Below are positions 10,227-18,761 of a stretch of 64,000 bases of DNA, one piece after another. Source of the stretch: Lentimicrobiaceae bacterium. GTDB taxonomy: Bacteria; Bacteroidota; Bacteroidia; Bacteroidales; Lentimicrobiaceae. The position numbers and the translations under genes were made by a program. Under the pieces are notes generated by a model. It was given only the letters and a program-made list of their open reading frames with translations. It ran no database searches and was not told the origin of the DNA. Where the stretch lies: the NCBI GenBank assembly GCA_020636745.1, contig JACJXH010000009.1, forward strand, positions 1 through 64,000, given 5' to 3'. Position 1 is the stretch's first letter. Each line of letters opens with the position of its first letter.

Positions 10227-13046
10227 TTACCTGCAGATGAGTATCTCAGATTCTGTTTTTTTATCCGAAATCATTTTTAAGATATAGATCCCTGGCTTAT
10301 TTGTGGATGAACTCCATGTAAATTCATGCAATCCGGGCATCAGATTACCATTATATAATGTTGATATATGTCTGCCGGTTATATCATATATCAATAGTGA
10401 CGTGTTCATTTGATGATGAACATTAACCGGAATGGTGAAAGTTGACCCGGATGGATTAGGATATGCTCTTCCCAATATTTCATTTTCAGCAGCTTTGTTT
10501 TCTTCTATTCCTAGCCCTGTTTCGGGTTTTGTTAACCTGGAATTCGTGTATAAACGGTATTCGCCGGCCTGCAGGGTAATCGGGTCTGTTCCGGCTGTAA
10601 CTGTGATTGAATCACCGGTAAAGTATTCATACCATTTACCGTTTTCGGGGAAACCTGGCACAATATTTCCTTCACTAACATTAAAGTTTCCAAGCAAAAC
10701 AGCAGACATGTCGGAGTGATTCAGGATAATTTTTTTCATATATCCGCTGACGTCAAGTGTAAAATTATTCGTTCTGAATGCATTGTGCTCTTTTCGCAAT
10801 TTTAGCATTTCGGATACTATATTATATAAGGTGTTTCTACGATAATCATTCTGATAATCCCACCTTATTGGTTTTTCTCCTGTTCGGCCGTTGAAATCAA
10901 TGCTGTAATCATACCCCAGTTCACCAAATTGCCATATCATTTTAGGGCCAGGAATGCTCAATAGAAAAACACTTGCCAATTGCATTCTTTCCAGTGCATT
11001 AGTTGTGTCTCTGAGGTTATAATATGGATTAGAGAAATTTCCTTCTTTTAATATACGGTACATAATGCGTTCTTCATCATGACTTTCCATATAAGAAATT
11101 AGATTTGGCTCTGACCATCCTCTTGTTTTATAGGAAGCCCATGAAAAATTGGTGTTGGAAGAGGAGCCCTTAGCCGCTTCTGCAAAATTAGTGTTGCTAT
11201 TGCCCCAAAGCATCATTCCATATGAGGATAGTTCCTTTTCTTCACTATTATCAGCAAAATGTTCGAGAATAACGTATGCATTGGGCTTAACAGACCAAAT
11301 GGTGTCAGAAATTTGTTTCCAGATGGCAATTCGCGTTGCATCGTACTGTCCCCATGCAGTAACATTTCCAAGCGTATTTTTTTGGGTAAAACCTTTAGAT
11401 AAATCAAACCGATAGCCGTCAATTTTATAATCTTCTATCCAATGCTTAACTACTCGACTAACCAAGTATTTAGTGTCAGGGCTTTCGTGATTGAAATCAA
11501 AGCCAACGTTATATTCATGTTTGGCAATCGGGTTGAACCATGGATTGTTTGCTGCAGGTCTGTTATTGGCAGCATCCCAATATAACATAACCATCGGGGA
11601 AGTGCCAAACGAATGATTAAGTACCATATCAATAATAACAGCAATGCCCTGTTTATGACATTCATCAATAAAACGCTTCATGTCGTTTTTAGGGCCGTAA
11701 TATTTATCGGGTGCAAAGTAGTAGTTAGGATTATATCCCCAACTTAGGTTTCCTTCAAATTCACTGGGAGGCATTAGCTCAATGGCATTGATTCCAAGTC
11801 TTTTAAGATATGACAGGGTGTCAATGAGTGTTTGATAATTATGTTTGGCAATAAAATCGCGCACTAGTAGTTCGTAAATAACGAGGTCTTGTTTAGCAGG
11901 AGATTGAAAATTTTCAATTTCCCATTCATATTCAGGTTGAGAGGTCTGAAAAACAGTTGCTACTCCCTGTGCTTTGCCCACGGGGTAGGGGATTAATCCA
12001 GGGTAGGTAGATTCATTAATGTATTGATCATTCCATGGATCGGAAACTTTTTCAGCGTAAGGATCGCCAATTCTGATACTACCATCAACAACGTATTGGA
12101 ATACGTATTCTCTTCCTTCTTCCAGGTTTTCCAGTGTAATCCAGTAACTTTTGCTGTCAGGTGTCCTGAACATGTATCCACTTTCATCATATTCCCAATT
12201 GTTAAAGTCACCAAGTACAAAAACATTGCTTTTTTCAGGAGCATATAAACATAGGGTTATGCTGTTGCTGTTCAAATAGTTAATGCCGTAAGTGATATTT
12301 TCGGGAAGAGCTGCTACTGTAACGGGTTGAAGTACAAAATAATACAGAGAGTCTGTCGCTTGTTCTTCGCTGTTTTTAGCAATGACTTTTACCCTATATT
12401 TCCCAAAGTTATCAGCCTGTGCACTATATGAGAGATTATTACCTGACACAGATTCGAAAAGCTCGTTGTTGATAAACAGAAACATGGAATCAGCAGAATT
12501 GGAGATGGCATTTATGGTGATTTGTTCACCTTGTTCAACCAATAAAGCATCTTCAGCAGGTAAACTTATTCTGGTAAAAAGCCCTTCAGGATATATGTCA
12601 ACGAAAATATCGCCACCGGTTTCTGTTTTTCCTTCTAACCATTGTCCGCCGACCTGAACGCCGCTTCGAAAAACAAAGGCCATTTTCAAAATTTGTTCAG
12701 CAGCAGGTACATTGTAATATTGGCGAACGTCCGGACTGATAACAAGTTTGTATAGATCTGTGCCTATGCGTTCCAGTTTGGTTGCTGCTGTATTTTGTCC
12801 CCAGTTTGTTTTAACATATTTCCAATCAGACGGGCCTGTACTTAGGTTTGTAATAACCCCTGTATGTGCATATACATCACCTGTATAACCAGCAAGGCCG
12901 CCATTTCCAAGCGCAGCATTGAAAATAATCTCAACAGGGTCGTTGTCTGCTGGAAATGTTGGATTAGTTACAACGAGCTGAGCGTTTGCCACCCCGGAAA
13001 GTAATCCAAACAGAATAAAAGCCAATAAAGAAAGATTTGTTTTCAT
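10227..13046 (-). CDS. Secreted GH13 alpha-amylase family glycoside hydrolase with T9SS sorting domain
   Basis: A 939-residue extracellular or cell-surface enzyme acting on alpha-glucans. In order: signal peptide ending near VANA; a DUF4961-like N-terminal domain (about 25-160, TNPTFPADNDPVEIIFNA); a linker; a CBM48-type domain (about 250-340, VFVLGDFNNW); a GH13 barrel (about 385-780); and a T9SS C-terminal domain starting at AYPNPSGSTF and ending with GIYILKM. Barrel motifs include IIDMVLNHSFG, DGYRFDLSKG (nucleophile Asp), VILEHFADN (acid/base Glu) and ESHDEER (third Asp). The T9SS domain predicts export across the outer membrane with cleavage of the tail. The gene stands alone, with its own terminator. 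Exact specificity (amylase, pullulanase or branching type) cannot be set from motifs. Confidence 0.92.
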   Translation of the reverse strand: MKTNLSLLAFILFGLLSGVANAQLVVTNPTFPADNDPVEIIFNAALGNGGLAGYTGDVYAHTGVITNLSTGPSDWKYVKTNWGQNTAATKLERIGTDLYKLVISPDVRQYYNVPAAEQILKMAFVFRSGVQVGGQWLEGKTETGGDIFVDIYPEGLFTRISLPAEDALLVEQGEQITINAISNSADSMFLFINNELFESVSGNNLSYSAQADNFGKYRVKVIAKNSEEQATDSLYYFVLQPVTVAALPENITYGINYLNSNSITLCLYAPEKSNVFVLGDFNNWEYDESGYMFRTPDSKSYWITLENLEEGREYVFQYVVDGSIRIGDPYAEKVSDPWNDQYINESTYPGLIPYPVGKAQGVATVFQTSQPEYEWEIENFQSPAKQDLVIYELLVRDFIAKHNYQTLIDTLSYLKRLGINAIELMPPSEFEGNLSWGYNPNYYFAPDKYYGPKNDMKRFIDECHKQGIAVIIDMVLNHSFGTSPMVMLYWDAANNRPAANNPWFNPIAKHEYNVGFDFNHESPDTKYLVSRVVKHWIEDYKIDGYRFDLSKGFTQKNTLGNVTAWGQYDATRIAIWKQISDTIWSVKPNAYVILEHFADNSEEKELSSYGMMLWGNSNTNFAEAAKGSSSNTNFSWASYKTRGWSEPNLISYMESHDEERIMYRILKEGNFSNPYYNLRDTTNALERMQLASVFLLSIPGPKMIWQFGELGYDYSIDFNGRTGEKPIRWDYQNDYRRNTLYNIVSEMLKLRKEHNAFRTNNFTLDVSGYMKKIILNHSDMSAVLLGNFNVSEGNIVPGFPENGKWYEYFTGDSITVTAGTDPITLQAGEYRLYTNSRLTKPETGLGIEENKAAENEILGRAYPNPSGSTFTIPVNVHHQMNTSLLIYDITGRHISTLYNGNLMPGLHEFTWSSSTNKPGIYILKMISDKKTESEILICR

Positions 13047-13655
13047 TGTGAAAAGTGTATAGATAATTATTTGAAAAACAACATGTTAAAATTCAATACA
13101 ATGTTTCCGGAAATCGAGGAAAGTCATTTTCTTAAAATTCAGAAATGATTGTTACAAAAAATGATGATACACCATTTGATATCACAAATTCCGGAATTAT
13201 TAAAAATATAATCGCCTGAGACTTAATGGCTATTTTAATCAGGTTAAAATCTGAACCAATTCAGCAGAATATATTTAAAGTACAAAAATAATTAAAATTC
13301 ACGATTTTTAATCAGTAAATAATTCAGAGAGTTTCTAAAATGGTTGGACGATGTAAGCAGGAATCAAAATAAGTAATTTCTGTTCGTTCACTACTCATAT
13401 AATAATTTCATAAGGGAGAAACTCCGGTTATTAATTCATTTTGCGCCAATTAGCCCTATTTTGCATTAGTCTGATAAATTTTTGTTTTACTCAAAAATAA
13501 TAACGCAATGGGCTTTATTTCCAAAGTCCCCACTGATGTGGAATTCAATTTCTGGTTTTATTCAGCAAAACTCTAACAGTTGCCCGTCGATGTTTATAAC
13601 GGTATGCTTAACTTTAGAACTTTCAGGCCAGGAGTTAACAATATTAATAGTCAAT
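13047..13655. other. AT-rich intergenic region without a convincing gene
   Basis: About 610 bp upstream of the GH13 gene and downstream of the next minus-strand gene. A 73-codon open frame at 13482-13703 on the plus strand runs into the neighbouring gene in antisense and lacks gene-like composition. The region must hold the GH13 promoter, but I found no matching TTG-N19-TAnnTTTG pair on the minus strand. Confidence 0.5.
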
Positions 13656-14543
13656 CTACTTTATTATCATTTTCCTGACACTCACACCTTTATTGGTACT
13701 TAGTTTATAAATATAAATTCCCTTTGAAAGGCCAGTGGAATAGAACGATACTTCGTGCATACCCGGAAAAAGTAAACTATTAACCAAATTTTTGAGTAAT
13801 CGTCCGTCACAATCAAAAACATCAAGCGAAACAAAGGACTGCTCAGGGAGTTCGAAACAGATTTGTGTTTCAGTTGTAAATGGATTCGGAAAATTTTGAT
13901 GCAGTAAGTCAGCTTTATGAAAACTATTTACTGAAATTGTTTCAGTCTGTTCAAGCAGGTATTCATAAGACAAGGTGATACGTTCATATTCAGCCCAAAA
14001 GTATGAAAAAACGAAGGAAATTTCATCGCCTGGAGACATAAGGGCCAGATTAATTGTAGTCATGTATGGATTTGAGTATTGTAATTTAGTATTAAAGATA
14101 TCGTTCACATAAAAGGAAACATCCATACAACAAGTGTCAGTGTTCCACACGGTTAACTCCATATTCAATGTTTCTGTGTCTAATGCTTCAATATTAATTG
14201 AAGCAAAAGGCCAGCATGAAGTGAACTCTATTGTATCTGAAACTGTAACAGCTTTAATAAAATACTTAGGGGGTATGTGATAATTAAGTTCACCAAAATC
14301 GGTAAAAGTAAAGTCTGAGTCTTCAGAGACTACCATTTCTTCTGTTAACAGAAATGGCAGGTCTTCAATTTGAGGCCTTTTATAAATAAGACAGCCAATT
14401 ATTTCCACTTCATCCGGGAATGCATCCCAGCGTATTATAACGCTATCAGTTGTTCCTTCAGCAAAAGCATAGGTGCTGCTGATTTGTGCATACGTTCCGG
14501 GAATAAATGCCATCGCTAATAAAAAAAACAATTTTGTTTTCAT
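13656..14543 (-). CDS. T9SS-secreted protein of unknown function
   Basis: A 295-residue protein with a signal peptide (MKTKLFFLLAMAFIPGTYAQ) and a C-terminal T9SS type-A sorting domain. The sorting domain begins at HQNFPNPFTTETQICFELP and ends GIYIYKLSTNKGVSVRKMIIK, which matches the family's usual pattern. The middle 200 residues look beta-rich, with an aromatic/acidic character and a vicinal Cys pair (DTCCMD); I do not recognise a domain. It is the last gene of a three-gene minus-strand cluster with 14566-15009 and 15022-16731. Role unknown; probably cell-surface or released. Confidence 0.85.
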   Translation of the reverse strand: MKTKLFFLLAMAFIPGTYAQISSTYAFAEGTTDSVIIRWDAFPDEVEIIGCLIYKRPQIEDLPFLLTEEMVVSEDSDFTFTDFGELNYHIPPKYFIKAVTVSDTIEFTSCWPFASINIEALDTETLNMELTVWNTDTCCMDVSFYVNDIFNTKLQYSNPYMTTINLALMSPGDEISFVFSYFWAEYERITLSYEYLLEQTETISVNSFHKADLLHQNFPNPFTTETQICFELPEQSFVSLDVFDCDGRLLKNLVNSLLFPGMHEVSFYSTGLSKGIYIYKLSTNKGVSVRKMIIK

Positions 14544-14565
14544 AACGCTTTCAATATTAATGTTA

Positions 14566-15009
14566 TCATTGAATTAGTAATACCATTCCGGCTTTCTTAA
14601 CAATACTTTCATCAGGCAGCCTGGTTAATTCCGTAAGTTGCTTATCCACATCAACTACTTCAGTAATCAACCCTATATTTTGCCAGATTTTATAAAGAGC
14701 AGCTGCCCTGAGAAATAATATCGAATCCTCTCTTACAATTCTGTCCAATTTCATATTCTGTAAGTATTTTACCAGAGCTGCTTTGTCAGCAAAACTGGTC
14801 TTATATGGTACATTAGATAAATTGTAAGCAACCTGAAAGGTTGTAGGCCGATATAATGGCCCGAGTCGCTCAAATGAATCAAAAGGAATCACATAAATAA
14901 TCTTTCCCTGTTGGAAAATAACATCGCACTGATTGGTAAGACGATCTTCTCTTGTTTGGCAGAGCGCCATAAGAGGTAATAACAGAAAAAATGAAAATAT
15001 TTTTTTCAT
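14566..15009 (-). CDS. Small exported protein, unknown function
   Basis: A 147-residue product when started at MKKIFSFFLLLPLMALC. An ATG three codons upstream (15018) is equally open and would place the start 3 bases after the stop of the preceding gene. The N-terminus is a signal peptide. The rest contains no motif I recognise; a leucine/aspartate-rich C-terminal half (DKQLTELTRLPDESIVKKAG) suggests helices. It lies between two T9SS cargo genes and is probably co-transcribed with both. It lacks a sorting domain, so it is expected in the periplasm. Confidence 0.65.
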   Translation of the reverse strand: MKKIFSFFLLLPLMALCQTREDRLTNQCDVIFQQGKIIYVIPFDSFERLGPLYRPTTFQVAYNLSNVPYKTSFADKAALVKYLQNMKLDRIVREDSILFLRAAALYKIWQNIGLITEVVDVDKQLTELTRLPDESIVKKAGMVLLIQ

Positions 15010-15021
15010 TTTATGCACAGT

Positions 15022-16731
15022 TTATAGTTTTATCAATTTCTGTGTGCCGATAAATATCCCATTACGATAAACCTGTACAGGATAAATGCCATAAGGCCAG
15101 CCCGAAACATCTATGTTTAATTGAGCGCGGTCTTTACATGCATAATTTGTGAACAGCGTGCCGTGAATAGTATAAACATTAATGTCAACCCTGTCGTTAA
15201 CTGTCTTTTCGTTAATGATTATTTGTACATTATTGCCGCATGGGTTGGGGTAAACAGTAAATTCGGGATTAAAGCTACTTCCTGAACTCCCTGGATATTC
15301 CAGAGCAATGATGTTGGTAACAAGCTTGCAGTTGCCAATGAAAATCTCACCTGAAGTAATAGTATGAGGACATAAACTGTCGTATTTACGGTTATTCTGT
15401 ACAATGCTATCAGTAATAAGCATGCCACTCAGCTTGGTAATGAAAATGTCTGTATCGTAATTGCTTACGCTTTGGCGGTTGCCTAAAATTATTTTGTCAT
15501 CAGAGGTTTTGGATATTCGATGATCGTCCAATTTATCATAATACATCCGCATGCTGTTTACAGGTAACTCTTCATTAAAAATGTCAGCGCCAAAGCTTAT
15601 AACGCTTGGGTAATATTCGCTTGAAGATATCAGATATTGCATTTCGATGGTAATGGTGTCTTTGACCTGTTCGATATCAGTAAAAAACAAACTATAACAA
15701 TCATCTGAAATCTCATCCGGACTCACACTTCTGAATTGAAGTATTGATCCGTTACTATCCAGTTCAATAATTAAGCCCATTTGGAGGCCGTTAGTAAACT
15801 GTCTCGCCGCACAAAGAAAATTCCCGTTTTCATATTCAAGGCAATCATAAGCCCGTCCTATAAGGGTATCGGACAAACCGAAAGGACTTACCCATAGTTC
15901 CTGTCCGTTCGATTTATATAACGCATAAAAAGGTCTGAGAGGGATCACATCGTTAAAAGGATTCTTCCAAAAGACTTTCCCGGTGATCAGGAAATCTCCG
16001 TTAATTGTGCGTATCATTCGATCGCTATAAGGATTATATGCATCAGAATATACATTATGGTTAATGACAGGTTTACACCAAACGGTTTCACCCGTTGCAT
16101 CAAGTTTGGCAAGAAAAGTGTTTTCATAGTCATAATCGCCAAAACTATTGAGCGTTACCAAATATTCCCCATCATCCGTTTGAAGTATATTTTGTGCCCA
16201 GGATAAAAACCTGTCTGTTTCAAAAATACTGCACCATTCCAGTTCTGCGCAAGCATTTAGCTTAAATACAAATGGTTTTGATTCACCAACAATATCTTCT
16301 GGATAAATAAACCCTGAACCTGCAATGCCACCATCTGAAGTTGAGCAGATTGATTGTATTTGATTATCATACTGGCTAATTAGTAACTTTGACCATAACG
16401 TATCTCCGTTTGAATCAAGTTTATAGATTATGGTCTTAGCGGCTTCATTAGGGAAATCTTCGTATGGCTTATCTTTTCTAAGGATTAAAATGGATATTAA
16501 TAAATAAAGAATTGGAAATGTCTTATAGTATTTTGCGTTCTTAGATATAATTGAGCTTAGTTTATCAATAATTATGCGAATATTTGGTAGGGTAAAAATT
16601 AACATAATTTTCATACTCTCAGAATGCCAAATAGTTAGTTGTTCAATAAGTAGTTGGGAGCAATCTTTGTTAAATAAAAAATAGAATAATGCCAAGCTTT
16701 TCCGGTTGATCAGTAAATATAATAAATACAC
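15022..16731 (-). CDS. T9SS-type cargo protein with atypical N-terminus
   Basis: An open frame of 569 residues. The C-terminus is a T9SS sorting domain (FTVYPNPCGNNVQIII ... YGIYPVQVYRNGIFIGTQKLIKL). The body has repeated blade-like units: DSNGDTLWSKLL, DATGETVWCKPV, SNGQELWVSPFG and DSNGSILQF. These resemble the SBBP/PQQ-like beta-propeller repeats of Bacteroidota surface proteins. The first ~85 residues are odd: no normal signal peptide, many Ile/Lys/Asn, and a hydrophobic patch FPILYLLISILIL near residue 72. The true start may lie close to that patch, or the 5' end may be damaged. First gene of a three-gene cluster. Function unknown. Confidence 0.7.
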   Translation of the reverse strand: MYLLYLLINRKSLALFYFLFNKDCSQLLIEQLTIWHSESMKIMLIFTLPNIRIIIDKLSSIISKNAKYYKTFPILYLLISILILRKDKPYEDFPNEAAKTIIYKLDSNGDTLWSKLLISQYDNQIQSICSTSDGGIAGSGFIYPEDIVGESKPFVFKLNACAELEWCSIFETDRFLSWAQNILQTDDGEYLVTLNSFGDYDYENTFLAKLDATGETVWCKPVINHNVYSDAYNPYSDRMIRTINGDFLITGKVFWKNPFNDVIPLRPFYALYKSNGQELWVSPFGLSDTLIGRAYDCLEYENGNFLCAARQFTNGLQMGLIIELDSNGSILQFRSVSPDEISDDCYSLFFTDIEQVKDTITIEMQYLISSSEYYPSVISFGADIFNEELPVNSMRMYYDKLDDHRISKTSDDKIILGNRQSVSNYDTDIFITKLSGMLITDSIVQNNRKYDSLCPHTITSGEIFIGNCKLVTNIIALEYPGSSGSSFNPEFTVYPNPCGNNVQIIINEKTVNDRVDINVYTIHGTLFTNYACKDRAQLNIDVSGWPYGIYPVQVYRNGIFIGTQKLIKL

Positions 16732-17168
16732 TTTTTTAAATATTAGGTATGTCGCAGTGAAATTATTTCTTGTTAATTATTTAAAACAAAATATAATTTT
16801 GTATAAAAATACAACGAGTAAAAAGGGAAGTCAATACTATTTGATAAATAAAAGGAAAATTATAGTTGGAATGCCTCATTAGTTTAAAGAATTGGAATTT
16901 TAAGCGGGAGTCCTTGAAAAAAAATGGTAGTCAGTTAAATGGTTTAAATTTAGAAAAAAAGCCAGGCTGATTTCCATTTTTAAAATGGTCAGGTATCCCT
17001 CATGATTGTTGTGCTTAACAAATTATTAGTACACCCGTTTATTATATAATTTTTATGTTTAGGAAATATTTGCGTTTTGTGAGAGAATACGATGAAAATT
17101 CTTAACTTTGTCAAACGGAATTAATAAATTGAATCATTGGCTAACAACAATAAACCGCTGAACCCATT
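16732..17168. other. Intergenic region with candidate promoter element for the UspA gene
   Basis: About 440 AT-rich bases between divergent genes. A TAACTTTG box at 17103-17110 on the plus strand fits the Bacteroidota -7 consensus and lies about 60 bases before the UspA gene, but no TTG sits 19 bases upstream of it. Nothing else is recognised. Confidence 0.45.
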
Positions 17169-18011
17169 ATGGATACAAAAATGAATGACATTATTCTGGT
17201 TCCCACTGACTTTTCGGAAGTCTGTGCAAATGCCGCAAGTCAGGCTGCAGAAGCTGCTAAAATGCTTAATCACAAGGTGATACTGTTGCATGTTATCAAC
17301 AGTGATACGAAGGCTTTTCTGAAGAATGAAAACTTAGCTCCTGATTCCATTGATGAAAAGCTCAAAGAATTGTCAGACCAGCTATCTGCAAAGTATCAGG
17401 TAAAAGTTGAATATCTGACAAAGGAAGGCAGTATTTTTACTGAAATTGGAGAAGTAGTTAAAGATTTAGGAGTAAGCCTTGTGTATCTTGGAACACATGG
17501 AAAAGTAGGGTTACAGCATCTTACCGGAAGCTATGCGCTTAAAGTAATAACATCGTCAAATGCTCCAACAGTTGTTGTACAGAAGCGTCATTTTGCGGAA
17601 GGCTATAAACATATAGTATTGCCTATTACCAGTGAAGCCGGGCCACTCGAAAAAACCAGATGGGCTGTTTACATTGCAAAGAAATTTAATGCAACTATTC
17701 ACATTTATCTTATTAATGACGCAAGTGATGCAGTATACGATGCTGCCAGGCAGATAGCCGGGTACCTTGCCAAGAATGATGTAAGTTATACTGAAAAAAC
17801 TTCAGAAAAGAGTAGTAACTTTGCAAAACAGGTTGTTGATTATTCAACTGCTATCAATGCTGATTTAATGATGATTATGACCAATCCTGAGAAGGGTTTC
17901 GGATCATTTTTATTGGGTAGTTATGATGAGGATATTATTTTTAATACGTCTCAAATACCTGTTATGTGCATCAACCCACGGAAATTCAATTATGAAGTGT
18001 TGGGTTTATAA
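17169..18011 (+). CDS. Universal stress protein with two UspA domains
   Basis: A 280-residue cytoplasmic protein made of two UspA folds. The first (about 6-140) begins DIILVPTDFSE and carries the nucleotide-binding signature GTHGKVGLQHLTGSYA. The second (about 147-272) begins HIVLPITSEAG and has only a degenerate version (SFLLGSYDEDI). So only the first half is likely to bind ATP or AMP. Tandem Usp proteins of this length are common in Bacteroidota and are linked to stress survival; the exact role is not known. A good terminator follows at 18033. Confidence 0.9.
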   Translation: MDTKMNDIILVPTDFSEVCANAASQAAEAAKMLNHKVILLHVINSDTKAFLKNENLAPDSIDEKLKELSDQLSAKYQVKVEYLTKEGSIFTEIGEVVKDLGVSLVYLGTHGKVGLQHLTGSYALKVITSSNAPTVVVQKRHFAEGYKHIVLPITSEAGPLEKTRWAVYIAKKFNATIHIYLINDASDAVYDAARQIAGYLAKNDVSYTEKTSEKSSNFAKQVVDYSTAINADLMMIMTNPEKGFGSFLLGSYDEDIIFNTSQIPVMCINPRKFNYEVLGL

Positions 18012-18032
18012 TACGTAAGCTATCAAAAACAG

Positions 18033-18060
18033 GCTCCGGCTCTGTCCGGGGCTTTTTTTT
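18033..18060 (+). terminator. Rho-independent terminator after the UspA gene
   Basis: Stem GCTCCGG/CCGGGGC (18033-18039 with 18046-18052, one T-G pair), 6-base loop, followed by eight T residues. It begins 22 bases after the UspA stop. Confidence 0.88.
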
Positions 18061-18113
18061 AATCTGGCTGTAATGCTAAACTGATTTAATCTACAGAACT
18101 GACGTTTGCCTCG

Positions 18114-18725
18114 ATGAGCCTTTATAACCTTGCGGAGTTTATCATAGATAAAATGAAAAGGGAATTACCCCCTTACATTGTTTACCATAGTGTTGATCAT
18201 ACACTGGATGTGTATGATGCGGCTGTTCGTTTAGCAAAACTTGAAGGACTTGATGAAGCGTCAACCCGGCTGGTGAGTGCTGCCGCATTGCTTCATGATT
18301 CGGGAATTACAATAGCTTTTCTGGATCATGAAGATTTATCGGCCGAAATTGCAGGTAAATATCTTCCTTCATTCGGATTCTTACCCGATGAGGTTAGCCG
18401 AGTTCAGCAGATGATTTTGAGTACCAAGCTTCCTCAGGAAGCCCAAACTATTGAAGAGAAGATTTTGTGTGATGCAGACCTGGATTATCTGGGACGGAAT
18501 GATTTCTTTATTATTGGCCAGAAACTCAGACTTGAATGGGAATTAATCGGGAATAAAGTGAGTTTATGTGACTGGTATGTTATTCAAATGAACTTCCTTC
18601 GCAATCATAATTATTTTACCAATTCAGCTATGGAGCTTCGCAATGAACGTAAGTTGCAAAATCTTGAAGAAATTCAGCAATTGTGCACCTATCACTGCGA
18701 AAACCGTGGTTTACGGCAAAAATAG
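18114..18725 (+). CDS. HD-domain phosphohydrolase
   Basis: A 203-residue protein with the metal-binding HD pattern: H25 and H29 in YHSVDHTLDV, the H-D pair in ALLHDSGI near residue 62, and a distal Asp in CDADLDYLG near residue 120. HD proteins hydrolyse phosphate esters of nucleotides or cyclic nucleotides, but the substrate is not shown by sequence. No sensor or GAF/REC domain is attached. The gene ends 36 bases before ligA on the same strand, so read-through into ligA is possible. No Shine-Dalgarno sequence is visible. Confidence 0.85.
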   Translation: MSLYNLAEFIIDKMKRELPPYIVYHSVDHTLDVYDAAVRLAKLEGLDEASTRLVSAAALLHDSGITIAFLDHEDLSAEIAGKYLPSFGFLPDEVSRVQQMILSTKLPQEAQTIEEKILCDADLDYLGRNDFFIIGQKLRLEWELIGNKVSLCDWYVIQMNFLRNHNYFTNSAMELRNERKLQNLEEIQQLCTYHCENRGLRQK

Positions 18726-18761
18726 AACTGCCGGTTATTTACTTCCAAATATTTTATTCTT

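Noticed and set aside
13482..13703. 73-codon frame on the plus strand
   Set aside because: Runs antisense into the T9SS cargo gene at 13656, with no start signal and unusual composition; treated as chance.
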